Assembly: GCF_000275845.1 (NCBI RefSeq)
Contig: NW_006766893.1
Location: forward strand, 379,839-443,838
Source of the DNA: Dichomitus squalens LYAD-421 SS1
Lineage: Eukaryota > Basidiomycota > Agaricomycetes > Polyporales > Polyporaceae
Reading direction: 5' to 3'
Length of the DNA: 64,000 nucleotides
A model generated the notes under the pieces. It did not search any database. It saw nothing but the letters and a program-made list of their open reading frames with translations, and was not told the DNA's origin. Position numbers and translations under genes: made by a program. Of this stretch, positions 32,888 through 44,455 are shown piece by piece; position 1 is the stretch's first letter, and each line of letters begins with the position of its first letter.

Positions 32888-34426
32888 ATGCCGGTGTTGC
32901 CTATTACCAACATCCTCCGCTTCAGCGTTCCGGATGCTATCCGCATCTCAACTCACGACGACTCTACATTCACGAACCCCCTCCCGACGTCGAGCTCCGG
33001 ATTCACGTTGAACGCATTAGGAGTCGCCGGTTTCTTTGGTGGCGACAGTGCTGTCAACGGGATGGCTACCGCGAACCTTGTCCCGTACCGCCGCTGGTTT
33101 GGCTGGTACAATACTCCAGGCAGTTATGAGATCGCGAAGAAGTTCGGCCCCCTCGCTGACTGGGCGATGAGCGATGGACTCTTCCCCGGAGGTGAACACG
33201 ACCCCACGAAGCTGTTTGGGATCCACGGCAAGGAGGGCCCACCCTTCATTGCTGTCCACTCCGGCTCGAATTTCCCGCATACACAACATCCTGCGTACCT
33301 GATGATGAAGAAGACGCGGAGCTTGCCGCCTACTCGACATACCAACATTGACGGCAGACGCACCATACGCACGACTGTGACGATCGTCAATCTCCGGCAC
33401 GTACCTAATGTGACCGAAAGGCCGCTACTTCCCTTCTCATGGGGCTACTCCGCGCTCCTCGCGCTGGTGCCAATCATCGTCAGCGTGCTCGGGTGCGCTG
33501 GATGCATCTTCGTCGCGGATTGGTTCTGCCTCGCGAGCATCGCGCTTGGAATCGTAGCCAACGGCCTGTCGTGCTTCGTCATCGGCTCCGGCAACCTGAC
33601 GTTCGAGCATCACGAACCAGCCGAGAAGGCGCCCCCAGGAGATGGTGTACTGAAGGGAGACTCGGACGTAGTGCTGCTCATTGGAAGAGAGGGCGCCATC
33701 AACGCCTTCGTGCGGGGTCGCTTCACCCTGCAGTTCCGGGAGCACGTGAAGGAGAGACCAGGTCCACGCCGCGGCGAAGAACGGAGCCCGGAGATGGTGC
33801 AGTCCTATACAAATCGTCGACAGCAGCCGAAGCGATTCGTGCCTCCTCAGGGCGCCATCGGGCCTTGTGCGATCATGCTCATTGTGCAGTTCCTGTCCCA
33901 GCTCTTGCTCATCCCGCAGGGCACACTCTTCGGACAAATCATGTTCGTTGCAACGCTGGGCGCCTCGTGGCTGTATAACGTCTTCCTCTCGTCCATCGAT
34001 CGCGAGGGGATCCAAACGCGGATCCTGTTCGACGTCCTCAAGATCGACGAGGAAAAAGACATCCAGAAGTACGAGCTCAACACATGGACGGAAACCACCG
34101 CATTCACCTGTCTCGTGCTCGCGTGGGTCTACCACATCAAGGCACCGAGCGAGTTGTTGGATGGGATGCTCCCCAACAACACACTTGTATGGAGGGCTTG
34201 GAAGGAGACTATGGCCAGGAAATTGAGGAGCCAGGCACTCTTTCGGAGAAACACTGGTTTCAACTTCACCGATGAGGACTGGGAGGGCGATGGCCTAGAT
34301 CCTGCAGACAGAGATCTGCTACAGACTTTCTTGACGGATTCGGAGAACGCTTGGAAGGCATGGACCGCTGTTCGAGATACACCTCAGATGAAGGGGCTTC
34401 GACCACTTGTGGGGGGTAATGCATAA
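32888..34426 (+). CDS. Multipass membrane protein of unknown function
   Basis: Single-exon frame of 512 aa. The N-terminal 175 residues are soluble and contain R-R-W-F-G-W-Y-N. Two or three adjacent membrane segments lie near residues 190-240 (Y-S-A-L-L-A-L-V-P-I-I-V-S-V-L-G-C-A-G and L-A-S-I-A-L-G-I-V-A). A polar middle part follows with L-L-I-G-R-E-G-A-I-N-A-F-V-R-G-R-F. A further hydrophobic pair near 330-365 has I-M-L-I-V-Q-F-L-S-Q-L-L-L-I-P-Q-G-T-L-F-G. The C-terminal 120 residues are soluble, with F-D-V-L-K-I-D-E. I remember similar proteins as lineage-specific families in agaricomycetes but know no function. ATG 32888 follows a pyrimidine-rich leader. Confidence 0.75.
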   Translation: MPVLPITNILRFSVPDAIRISTHDDSTFTNPLPTSSSGFTLNALGVAGFFGGDSAVNGMATANLVPYRRWFGWYNTPGSYEIAKKFGPLADWAMSDGLFPGGEHDPTKLFGIHGKEGPPFIAVHSGSNFPHTQHPAYLMMKKTRSLPPTRHTNIDGRRTIRTTVTIVNLRHVPNVTERPLLPFSWGYSALLALVPIIVSVLGCAGCIFVADWFCLASIALGIVANGLSCFVIGSGNLTFEHHEPAEKAPPGDGVLKGDSDVVLLIGREGAINAFVRGRFTLQFREHVKERPGPRRGEERSPEMVQSYTNRRQQPKRFVPPQGAIGPCAIMLIVQFLSQLLLIPQGTLFGQIMFVATLGASWLYNVFLSSIDREGIQTRILFDVLKIDEEKDIQKYELNTWTETTAFTCLVLAWVYHIKAPSELLDGMLPNNTLVWRAWKETMARKLRSQALFRRNTGFNFTDEDWEGDGLDPADRDLLQTFLTDSENAWKAWTAVRDTPQMKGLRPLVGGNA

Positions 34427-34480
34427 GATCTGCAAATGCGCATATTGTCCGCATTATCCCCTGCTATCTACTACTACCTT

Positions 34481-36090
34481 CTATGTACTGTCCTCTTGAG
34501 ATGGGTACTCGAGAATGATCTGTCCGTCCACAAGTGCATCGCCGTCCAGCCCGAGATCGCCGAGCACCTCAGTGAAGGTCGGATCTCGTCGACCCTCAGC
34601 GTACATTTTACGGCACAATCGCAACCGCAGGATGGACAGCTTGCGCTGGCGCTTGTTACGCACCATGAGAGAATTGACGAGGGTACGGAGCTGATTCCTA
34701 TTCAAGGCCATATCCTTAAGGGCCAGTGAACGCAGTGCTGGTGCAAGCAGCTCGTCCTTCTTGACCTTCTTCAGCGCATGCATCAGGTCCCGGAACATAC
34801 GCGATAGGTCCTCGTCGATGACAAAAGATCCGCCTATGGTCAAGGACCTCAAGCCAGGGAATTTCCGCAATAGCCGGCACCATGCTTTCCCTTCGAAATG
34901 AGCGCCAACGATCAGCTCCTGCAGAGGTGATCGAGCGAAGAGCGTGCAGAAGTCGGCCAGTCTTTGCTTTGGTGCGTAGCTCCACTGGTCGAAACGGCCG
35001 TAATAAGTGTCCCGGAGCGTAACGAAGAGCCTTCCTTGCCCAGAACAACCGTTCACCTCCACTAGGAACGACGTAAGGGAGATACTCCCCGCAGTGGCTT
35101 TGGTGAGGATCCCGAGACAACCTGAGGTATGGTATGAAGAAGTCCACCATAGCCGCGGTTCTCCTGATCAAACACCTGCGAACAGACGTACACCTCGGCG
35201 GTAGCCGGCAGCCGGAAGTGAGAGAGAAGGTGAAATATCTCTGGCGAGTCAGGCTCGGACGAGGCTGGACAAAGGAAGCGCGCCATGCTGATGCTCGGTA
35301 GGTGAACGGTGACGTCGGATGACATGTTGCGACTGCCATTCGGCCCGCTATAGGCATTGAAGGGCCACAGACGCAAGTTGAGCATGAGCTCTTCGAGACC
35401 TTGGCATTCTTGGAGTATGCGGAGGAAGGCGTCGAAGGTGAGAGTTGGAGTCTCCACCCTGCTGCCCACGTCATGTAGATATAGTCTTCGGAGCCGCCGA
35501 AGAGCAGGGGCATGCCAGTCGAGAGGCGCGCTGTGCTGGTAGTACAAGGTCTGCAACGCCGGCAGAAAGAATGCAGTGACTTCGATTCCAGGACGTGCGC
35601 GTCTCGCCTCAATGCTGGAGGCGGAGACGTACAGGTCTGTGAGAGCGCCCATGATCGATGGATTGAGAAGGGAGCGGAGAAGGGATATGGTGCCGTCCGT
35701 ACACTTGAGCAAGACGAGCCTGCGGATACGAGGTCCATTGTTCGATAGGAGGTCGAGCACCGACGGGAAAGCCGTTGGAGTATGGATAGTCACAGCTACT
35801 GAGAGCGCACCTTTCGTCCGTTCGAAGCAGAGTTCAGCCCACTCTCGTCCGCGCCTGATGTGTATAACCTGAAAGAGAGCGGGGGTCGTGTTGACGACAT
35901 GTCGCCAGCTACTACAGATGCCAGCAACTCGAAACCAGCCATTCCTTCTCTAATAGACGTCCCAGGTATCAACACTGTCATCGCGCGCACGAGCTTCCCT
36001 AGCGTGTAGGTCGAGGAATACCAGGCGGAGCAGTTTCGGTGGAAGTCTGTTAGCGATAGTACTGGTAGTCCAAACCCCTTCCGGATCCAT
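34481..36090 (-). pseudogene. F-box protein gene with one in-frame stop codon
   Basis: From ATG 36090 the minus strand reads an F-box (R-L-P-P-K-L-L-R-L-V-F-L-D-L at residues 15-28), then W-D-V-Y, TAG at 35952-35950, then N-G-W-F-R-V-A-G-I-C-S-S-W-R-H-V-V. The same frame stays open for another 760 nt of leucine-rich sequence. An intron of about 62 nt (35183-35122, donor GTTCGC) joins it to 35121-34481, which has L-T-K-A-T-A-G-S-I-S-L-T and L-R-S-L-T-I-G-G. Without the TAG the model is 515 codons, normal for the family. Only one lesion is visible, so this may be a very young pseudogene, a null allele or a base-call error. A downstream start would lose the F-box. Confidence 0.65.
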
Positions 36091-36624
36091 CGTATGGGAG
36101 TATCCTAGGCTGGAGTGATGATGGCCTGGGAGCTCTATATGACAATTAGTGATAGGAAAGGCGTGCTTAAGGTGAGTGTGCGTACCATCTGGAGTGGCCG
36201 AGCCTAGTAGCGGTTGAGGCCCTCAGCGCATAGATCTCCGAGAAGAAATATGGTGCATGTGGCCACTCAAGCGTAACGCGTAGATTTACCATCACAATCT
36301 AATCATTACGGAGCAAACGTATCAATATTGTGTCCACCTTGCAATGACAATTGTTGCGGTCTCGAATCGCGGACCATTGCTTAAGCTCGACACAAGGAAA
36401 GCTTGAGGTTCCAAGGCAAGAACGATTCATTGGCGTTCGCTGCCATTGATCCGGGTTTTCCCGCATAAACTACAGTTACTTCCTTTCCCACAAATGCCAA
36501 CCCACATAAGATAGATTTCAAAGAAGGGTCGTCGACCCAAGCACTTTCTCAATAACAACCGTTGAACGTGCTAGTGCGTGAACACTCCCAATCTTTGTTC
36601 GATACCCGTTCCTCTCAACGCTTC
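36091..36624. other. Intergenic, no gene
   Basis: Separates the 5' end of the F-box gene from the 3' end of the single-pass membrane protein. AT-richer than its neighbours. No frame is supported. Confidence 0.4.
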
Positions 36625-38850
36625 TCATAAGTCCACCTCCCTGCCAGGCGTCTTTTCCAACTCCTCCGCAGAATCGGCACCCAAGACCGCCCCGAGATTA
36701 CGTGGAGTCTCCGTCCCGGTGCCGTCCCTTTCGTTCCAGCTTCTCGACAGGATGGCTTCCACCTTCTCCAAAGCAGCGTGTCGCGCGCGAAACCGTTCCG
36801 CTGGTGTGGCCCTTCCGTACCTTTCCGCGCGCGCCTTATCCGGTGAGCCCGAGGACGCGGTCGTGAACGACTCGGAAACAGTGTCCACCGAATCGTTGCT
36901 GTCCGCCCGCTTGGCATGTGGTGGCAGGGGGACGTAGGTCTGAGGCATCCTCTGCGGGGACTTCTTCAGGCGATTGCGGAAGGGCGATGACTCTGCGCTA
37001 GACGGGAAGGGAAGGAGTGGCGGCTGACGGTGTGTCTTGAGCTTCCTGTGGTGCTTTGCGTTGGGAGGTGTTGCCGGTACGCCGGAATTGGCCCTTGCAC
37101 TCGGGGGCTTGCTGACTCTCAAGGCGGAGAGCGCAGGCAGCTGGAGCGCGTGTAAGGAGGCGGTCGATCCGAAGAGAAGCTGAGACTCGAGGGCAGGAGA
37201 GGTGACAATAGGCGGGCTTGAGAGCAAGATTGATGACTCGTAGCGGTTTATCCCGGGTCGCGCAAGTCGAGGTGGAACAGGAGACGTCGAGGAGTAGACA
37301 GACGGAGACGTAGATACATCGGTAGTAGTACGCTCTAGTGTAGTGGTGATTGACGTCGAGGGGTATGGACCGCGTCGTTCAGGGAGCCTAGTGTACTTGT
37401 CGGAGTCTTGGCGCTGATGGCTTGAGGCCGACGACGGCGCGCGAATGAAGTCGACGTCTTCGTTGTGCAGCGCTCCGGATACAGGGTCCTCGACTAGTAT
37501 ACGGAAGCCAGGCGGCGACAAGACTTGCTGAGACCTAGTGCGCGAAACCGTTGGTCTCCGAGAGGGAACAGGAGTGCCACCAGCAAGAGGTGTAACATGA
37601 CCGTCTGTATCAGTACGTCTATGTCCGATGCGATGCTGGACGCTACTCAGGGATGTTGCGCTGCGGGCGCGACCATTGATCTCGACATCGTCATCCGTAG
37701 TCATCCCACGCTCGTAGTTCGCCTTGCGCGCGCTACCGAAACGGAAGCGATCGAGGATAACGCGCTTGATGGACTTGTTCCTCGTCGTCTCGTAGAGCAC
37801 CGCGTCGCCCGCCCGGCTGGATTCTCCATAGGGATCGGACGAGTTGACTGATTGCGACGGAGTAGACATGCCTGTTGCACGACCCGCCTGCATAGGTGTA
37901 CCGTCCGGCGCGTCTACCGCAGTGGATTCCGCGTTGCCTAGGAAAGTATCATGTTCCGCTGAGCCAGGCTCTGGATGATCTCTCGCAGCGGTCTCAGGTG
38001 GTTGCTCTGGCTCCCTCTCCTCCGCCGACGGAACAGGCAGGGTCTTATTGCGACGCAACATGCTGCGACCAAGCCAAGTGCGGACCTTGCTATTACCTCT
38101 GGCTGACTTCGGAGAACGCGCGGCGTCGAACTCCTGGTCGTCCTCTCCTTCGTCCATGAGAGATGCCGTCACTCCGGATGCCGCATCCCTGAAGCGCGAT
38201 GCTGGTCCGTAAGGCGGCCCAGGTAGGAGGGCCGACTCACGAGAGCCGGAGCGAGATGCCCGACTGCCGAACAGCGGCAAGTATCTGTAGGTCAACCAAG
38301 CAACGGCGGCGCCGAATGCGGCAGCGAGGATACCGAACAGAGGTGCGAGCCAAACGATGTCGAATTCGCCTCCAGTCGACTTCGATTGTGTCGTACGAGC
38401 TCGGTTCAGTGTGATGGAAGATTCTTTACTGGCAGGTGGCAAAGCAGTGATGTGCACTAGAGAAAACGATGTCGTAGCAGGAGTAGCGGCAGAAAAGACA
38501 GGAGTATCGGCCGTTGTCGTCGTGAAAATCGTAGTCGTCGCAGTGACACTGAGGCTCGCAGCCTCTGCAGCAGCCAGAGAGGACAGAGACAAGGTAGGTA
38601 CCGTCGACGTTGGCGGTGAGGCGCTAGTGCTCTGGCCCCAGGAAGGATATGGCCACCAGTCGAACGACGACGTTGTAGTTGGCGTGTTCTGTCTCTTCAC
38701 GACGCTGCCGGAGGTATGCGGGGAGAAGGGTTGACCGGTCGGATGGCTCCAAACATGTCCTGCAATGATGAAGAAAAAGCAAAGAGAAAATCGCAAGCCG
38801 AGTCCCAGACATGGCCTGCATGCTACTACCGTTGATGGTGCTGTTGTCAT
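36625..38850 (-). CDS. Large single-pass (type I) membrane protein with Ser/Thr-rich ectodomain
   Basis: Single-exon frame of 741 aa. A signal peptide (F-S-L-C-F-F-F-I-I-A-G-H-V-W-S) ends near residue 36. The next 130 residues are Ser/Thr/Ala-rich and probably O-glycosylated. One membrane helix lies near residues 168-190 (W-L-A-P-L-F-G-I-L-A-A-A-F-G-A-A-V-A). The 550-residue cytoplasmic part is disordered, with many Ser/Arg/Pro motifs such as F-R-F-G-S-A-R and P-G-F-R-I-L-V-E-D-P. The layout resembles a cell-surface sensor (wall-stress or mid2-like plan), but no WSC or other named domain is visible, so that is inference. I recall it as conserved across agaricomycetes with unknown function. 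Confidence 0.75.
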   Translation of the reverse strand: MTTAPSTVVACRPCLGLGLRFSLCFFFIIAGHVWSHPTGQPFSPHTSGSVVKRQNTPTTTSSFDWWPYPSWGQSTSASPPTSTVPTLSLSSLAAAEAASLSVTATTTIFTTTTADTPVFSAATPATTSFSLVHITALPPASKESSITLNRARTTQSKSTGGEFDIVWLAPLFGILAAAFGAAVAWLTYRYLPLFGSRASRSGSRESALLPGPPYGPASRFRDAASGVTASLMDEGEDDQEFDAARSPKSARGNSKVRTWLGRSMLRRNKTLPVPSAEEREPEQPPETAARDHPEPGSAEHDTFLGNAESTAVDAPDGTPMQAGRATGMSTPSQSVNSSDPYGESSRAGDAVLYETTRNKSIKRVILDRFRFGSARKANYERGMTTDDDVEINGRARSATSLSSVQHRIGHRRTDTDGHVTPLAGGTPVPSRRPTVSRTRSQQVLSPPGFRILVEDPVSGALHNEDVDFIRAPSSASSHQRQDSDKYTRLPERRGPYPSTSITTTLERTTTDVSTSPSVYSSTSPVPPRLARPGINRYESSILLSSPPIVTSPALESQLLFGSTASLHALQLPALSALRVSKPPSARANSGVPATPPNAKHHRKLKTHRQPPLLPFPSSAESSPFRNRLKKSPQRMPQTYVPLPPHAKRADSNDSVDTVSESFTTASSGSPDKARAERYGRATPAERFRARHAALEKVEAILSRSWNERDGTGTETPRNLGAVLGADSAEELEKTPGREVDL

Positions 38851-39977
38851 CTGGGTTCATGTTAGATGCGCGGCGCAGGAGGTCCATGACGTTGACTTAC
38901 TGGCACTCTACTGGGATACTGCTGCCGGCTCCGCCAAAGGAAACAACGCGAGAGAAGGGGAGGGAAGGGTCATACAGAGGCTCACCGTTCATAGGGGCTG
39001 ACATCTAATACGAAGCTGCATGAAGTCTGAGAACGCGCGATTGATCAAGTCCAGTCGTCCAGGTTTCGAAAAGTCAGCCTCTTCAGCATAGTTGCCAGGC
39101 TCCACGGAAACCGGAAGGCAGCGTTAGTCGAGTTCCGAAGGGCAACCACTGGCAGAGGGCATTCTGAGCCTCAAGGATGAATACATCTGACCAGGCGGGC
39201 AACGGAGTAAGTATACCGAGTGATGGTATGCGTACCGGGATGATGTTGGCTGTGGATACAACAGGGCTGCATGACGTCCAGTCGGGGATGTCGAGTACGA
39301 GTACTTGCAGCGTCAACTCGAAATTGAGGGCTCCTTATTTACCCTTGTTTGCCAGGTATATTCGGGCGTTCAACGTTGCGCTACAACGTCGACGTCTGTG
39401 GTCTACTAAAGTCAACGTTCACCATTCAGCTTCCCGAATCTAACGCGAGGAGTACGGTATGTAATGCAAATCAGTCATGTACATACACATTGATCCATGT
39501 ATAGCGAAATTGACACTAGGTGTCTCTTACACTCAGTGACCCGCCGCCGGTGAGCAGCGCATATCTGTCCCTCTCTAGCATGAGACTAATCTGGGCCTTG
39601 ATTGCGCATCAAGAAGATCTCAGTACTTATAATGCTAGGAAACACCCTCAAAATAGCACGGAGGCAGGATCAAAGAGTTCGAAGTCTGCATTCATTGTGT
39701 GACGCTCATCTACCGCATACGGGTACATGCGTGATAGTATCAGCATTCGTTTTCGAAGGTGAACCAGGAGACCTATCTACAGAGATGAGAAATATCGAGT
39801 GTTGGGACTATCTAATGCGCTGTCGTTCCGGCTCTGACTATTCCTAGCTCGACATACCTTGCTAGGAATGCTTCGTTGGCACAAGTGATGACAGGTAGTT
39901 GTGCACAAGGATGAAAGGAGGACATGTGTAGGTCTATCGCTTCAAACGTATCATAGCAGCGCTCACCACCCTTCCAT
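38851..39977. other. Intergenic, no supported gene
   Basis: Promoter of the single-pass membrane protein at the left. Frames at 39177-39443 and 39520-39702 have no motif. The right end is 3' flank of the second 7TM gene. Confidence 0.4.
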
Positions 39978-41213
39978 TCATTCACTGGTTTCGCCCTTCG
40001 CGTGATCCAATTCTACCCGGCTTATAAGTTCAGACGCGAGTTGGACCGTTGACGTGTCTGTCTGTTTCGCTTGGCCCGCCGACGTCATCTTGTCGAACTG
40101 GATGGTAGTGAGGGTCCGCGACTCGATCGCCTCCCTAGACCATGCGGTACCGTTGGCGATACGGTATATGATAAGGTACGTGGCAACTTGCTGTTTATCG
40201 AATGAGAAGCGTACCCCTTTCAGAGTGATGAATGTGTCGCACCTGAGCTGCCTGTGAGAACCCCAGGAATATCTGGTTGATCGGCTGATTCAATCCATAT
40301 GCGACTAGGAACATGATCGCAAAAGCGGAGTAGAGCGCGGCAGACTCGACGATGAGTGTCATCAGGGAGAGGTAGTGTTTAGCGTGCTCCGGAGGGAGAT
40401 GCTGGAGGATCGTGCGACGGTGCATGAGGAGGCGCACTAAGATGAGTGTTGTCAGGAAGATGTTCAAGCCTAGAGATACCGCGTAGTACGCGGTCCCGAA
40501 AGCCTCGGGTTCCTTGCTATATAGCGAGAGATTGGGGTGAGTGGACTGGAGGGTCCAGATCGTGCCTACGACTGTGGAAGTTTCAGTTCGTGAACGACTA
40601 TAGGCAGGCTTGAAGTTGCACGCACCGAAGGAGGCAACGAGCAGAATGGTAGGCAGTGCGACGACTGTGATCGCCATGCTAGCACCAGACACAGTCCATA
40701 TAACATAACACCGCCAAAGCTGGCCATAGACATTAACCCAAGTCCAAACAAGATAGTCACGGGCAGGACTTACAACAAGGAGATCGCACAGGAATGTTTG
40801 GATAAACAATGTGGCGTCGAAAATGACGTTGATGGCGAGGTACTGTGTGTCCAGGAAGTACTGCCAGGGACCTCCTGGATAGTTGCGGTTGTCAACGTAC
40901 ATGACTTGGACCGTGCGGGCTTGTACGATGCAGTAGATGAACTGGACGGACAGCAGAACGGCGAGGTAGCCAACGAGGAACATGGTCTTCCAGCCCCTCT
41001 TCTTGGTCTCCTTCCAAAGGTAGGTCACGCATGTCGTCCACAAGACAAGCTGAACCCCTATCATTGTGTCTCAGACAGGTTCTTTATGTCATGCAGCATT
41101 GTCTCACCAAAACCGACACCGGTAATGAAGTCCCCAGCAATGAAGTATCGTTCGAAGTTGATAGTGGATTCGGGCTCATCTGGACCGTAGTATACACCTG
41201 GCTGAGGAGCCAT
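39978..41213 (-). CDS. Seven-transmembrane protein, paralogue of the gene at 4398-5634
   Basis: Exons 5' to 3': 41213-41108, 41057-40774, 40719-40626, 40565-40243, 40190-39978; 339 aa. Landmarks are Y-F-I-A-G-D-F-I-T-G-V-G-F-G-V-Q-L-V-L-W in TM1, Y-V-D-N-R-N-Y-P-G-G-P-W-Q-Y in the first outer loop, L-W-R-C-Y-V-I-W before TM4, A-Y-Y-A-V-S-L-G-L-N in TM5, V-E-S-A-A-L-Y-S-A-F-A-I in TM6 and V-A-T-Y-L-I-I-Y-R at the end of TM7. A tail of about 50 polar residues follows. All introns are 50-60 nt GT-AG. An apparent read-through frame across introns 2 and 3 is coincidental: removing them restores the family alignment. Function unknown. Confidence 0.8.
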
Positions 41214-42983
41214 CCTACGGGTCTTCCGTGGAGCGTAGGTCAGGGAATGTGCAGAGGAGTGGGTACTCGGGAACCAGGTCATGGGTAGGATGCGTCCGAT
41301 GGTTTATATCGCCTGAGACATTCTTAGGTTCTTCCTAATTTCACGGAGGAATCAGCGGAGATCTAAATTAGGAAGGGGTCCGTATGTCTTGCCGGAGCCT
41401 TTCGATGGTGCCTCGAAAACACATAACCTTGTTGTGCCGAGCTTACTCAAGCACAGCCTCTATGCACACCTGGAGATGCGTCATGTCCACCTGTCGTCGC
41501 AGGAGAGTCTTCCGAAGACGAGTATCCTGACTGTATTCGTTACCACAAGCCTCAGGTATAGCATTCGTCATCTGTTCTTCCAAGTGTACACTCATTGCCC
41601 TCGTCGCTTATACCGCCACTTCCCATCCTATGTCCAACAGTCCACACGCGTGCTATATTTATCAATGGTTAGCCTTGTCACCATTCCTTGTCTTGCTTAT
41701 GCAGGCTACATTGCTATGCTACCGTGATCGCTGCTCATCAAATCCAGAGTGGCAGAATTAGAGAGGATCAACTTAGGGGGCTCGTTAGCTCAAGAATCAC
41801 CTTACGAAACAATCATGACTGTAGAGAGCTCCCTTCGTCCCTCAGAGTATCTATAGCTACGCCCTGAAACGTGTACTCTTTGAAGTGTTCTGCATGAGAG
41901 GATACTACTCTATTTGACACTGTGATAGTTTGAGAATCCCCGCATTGCGATTCTCTGAGATAGAATGAGTACGAAGCTGGGTATGAAGCACGGAGTTTCG
42001 GGTAGAGTGGGCTTCACTTGGCAGTGCCCAGCACGTCGGGTCCGAACATCTCTCTAGGTGGCAGGCATTAAGAAGCATGACGTCCGTCCTTGCTACCCGA
42101 CGAACTCTGCGGCGAAGGTGTCGATATTTTCTCAGGCCAGGTCATGCTGTAGAATCGGCCCTATTGATCGTCCATGGTCTTCCATACATATCGGTGGAAG
42201 GTGCGGAGTCCCGTATCAAGCCCTCATAATCCCATCGCCTCTAATATCCTCCTAACCGCAGACATACAACTAACTCCTTGTCATATACTATGTATCAGTG
42301 GCCCTTTGACATCACTCCCCGGAAGAGCCTACACTGCGTCCTCACTGTATGTTGGCCCTCATCTGAGCTTCTCAATTGCGAAACGCGATCTCCGGGAAGC
42401 CGATACTAATCGGACATAGCAAGCTTCGAAACATCCGTTTTCTATCACCGGTCGACAAAGGCCGACCGGGGTCACCTGTATGTCCGAGTGATTCCACCGC
42501 GGGGCCTTCTCGCCTACAATAGGAGCACGGGGTGTGTCCAGGCCGGATGCATTGATTGTGATGAGGCGCATACCTGGTAGCATTGGGGAAGATTCAAGGC
42601 CGGTCCGACTCAAAGTACATTGCCGCTACGTAGGTGGTCGAACCACCACGGGCGGGACCAGGGATCCTTGACTTCGGCGGGGAGAGCAAGCATATCTCTT
42701 CTTTCGTAGCTATGGAAGGATTGTGATGGATATCCTATCTCGACATCGTGGAGATGGAGGAGAATATCGTGATATTCACATTATAAGGTTAGTGCTAACC
42801 CACACTGCATATGCCGGCCGGCGTGGAGACCCGACAGAGCGGAAAAGGGCCTTTAAAACATGAGGCGGCCTCGGATCCAATAGTGACATGCTGTTTTTGG
42901 ACGCACCATTGCATTAAGTTGTAGAGGACGAGTTAATAAAACACTAACAGGCTAGAAATCCTCCGACATCTGCGACACTGGAC
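41214..42983. other. Intergenic, no supported gene
   Basis: About 1.8 kb. The frame at 41389-41727 is hydrophobic at its end but has no partner exons. I see no repeat with clear ends. Confidence 0.4.
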
Positions 42984-43936
42984 ATGCCTGGACACAAAGT
43001 CTGGCTCGTTACGTGGGCACATGAACATCGTATACGGCAGGCTTACTTCAGTGACTAATTCCTCTTCCGGGTTCGCCCTGTAGATGGCGTGCTGGGCCCT
43101 CCGGCACGGCGACAAGGTCGTCGCAACGCCGCGTAATCCTGCGGCCTTGCAGGGCTTTGTGTCTCAATACTCAAACCCGCTTCTCGTGCTGAGGCTCGAC
43201 GTTGACACACCGGCCGAAATTGCGGCCGCCTTCCGGAAGGCCAACGCGGCGTTGGTACATTTCGTTGTCGTTCTCAACAGCGCAAGTTATGTCGTGGCGG
43301 GAGAAATCGAGGGGACACCCCGCGCACGCCAAGTCTGAGACGAGAATGTGCCTCAAGGTGGACAACTCGTCACCAATTCCGCCGCTAGACAGATCATTGG
43401 GTACCTCCGCTCGGATTATATCGTGCTTCCGAAGATAGTGAGTATGTTTCCCCTTATCAGAGCCAGTGTGTGTACTCACGTGTAATGTAGCGCTGGGCGG
43501 CATCATGGATACCTTGTACAAAGCAAGAGCTAAACCCTGAGTGGGCCATCAAGATAAGCATTTGAAGCGTTTCGCTACTGGTATCCTTGTCCAGACTGTT
43601 TGCAAATCACCGCTGTGTGGAGGAAAGCATATTCTATACTGATATCGCCGATAGACGCTAAACGACGCTAGCACACCATCCTTCGATGACGACAGCCATC
43701 GTCCGGACCGCGTTCACCGCACTCCTATCAAAGGACAGCTCAATAGCGAAGCTAGGCTTCAGCAATACCACAAAGGACGTGCAGAAGATCCACGAGCTCA
43801 CTGAACTAGAAACGCCACCGCCCCGCCGACCGCTCGAACCGGATGGTGTACAATGGTCAGGGACCACATCGCGGAGCTAGCGGCCGTCGTGGAACAGTAT
43901 GCCTCGTGGACCGACAACCTCGCTCCGGATAGCTAG
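42984..43936 (+). pseudogene. Short-chain dehydrogenase/reductase pseudogene
   Basis: Begins with a normal SDR start at ATG 42984 (M-P-G-H-K-V-W-L-V-T). The nucleotide-binding loop appears after an intron-like stretch as T-N-S-S-S-G-F-A-L, followed by TAG at 43081-43083 and then M-A-C-W-A-L-R-H-G-D-K-V-V-A-T, L-V-L-R-L-D-V-D-T-P-A-E-I and V-V-L-N-S-A-S-Y (for N-N-A-G-Y). The catalytic S-x(n)-Y-x-x-x-K region is missing or scrambled. The C-terminal part returns at 43686-43936 as I-H-E-L-T-E-L and, after a frameshift near 43855, V-R-D-H-I-A-E-L with V-E-Q-Y-A-S-W-T-D. One stop, a frameshift and a lost active site make it non-functional. Confidence 0.65.
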
Positions 43937-44455
43937 GTTATGTAGGAGGAGGCTTCGACTGTAGAAAATTGCTGGGACCGAAAGGGAAAGTATAAAGCGT
44001 TGAACACCGACGCGTGCATAAAATTACGTCATTTGTCAGGAGGATGAGTGGCCCAATTTGGAAATGCCGTTGCTACCCTTCCGCTGGTATGCGGTAGGTG
44101 GACTGAGTTCGCGAGCTGCTTCTCATTTGTGGCCGATGCCATGCTATGGAAGGGACGCTAGTACATTCGGATTCATGGTGGCGTGAGGGCTTTCTCCAGA
44201 GATGATGGCCTACATAGGGCGCAAAGAGGAACACATGGCATCAAAGCTCACGAAGAGGTAGAGAAGTTGCTTTACATGCCGACGTCAGAGGTCACCCCCC
44301 CTAGAGTCTCTTTCCATGACGCTTCTCGAGTGCATCAACATGAGTGGTCTGAAACCTGAAATCAAACCTGTACCGAACGCGAATCCTACGGGATATAAAC
44401 AGCATAAGAATGAGGCATCTTCATCTCAAGCGACACCAACGACTCACAAGCTGCG
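43937..44455. other. Intergenic with promoter of the next gene
   Basis: No gene is seen. It contains the TATA box at 44394 and a short upstream ATG near 44411 in another frame. Confidence 0.4.
44394..44399 (+). promoter_or_regulatory. TATA box
   Basis: TATAAA lies 62 bases before ATG 44456 and 116 before ATG 44510, consistent with transcription of the small gene that follows. Confidence 0.45.

Noticed and set aside
34716..35738. 340-codon minus-strand frame over the F-box gene
   Set aside because: It is a shadow of the leucine-rich exons, in a different frame; the true frame has the family motifs.
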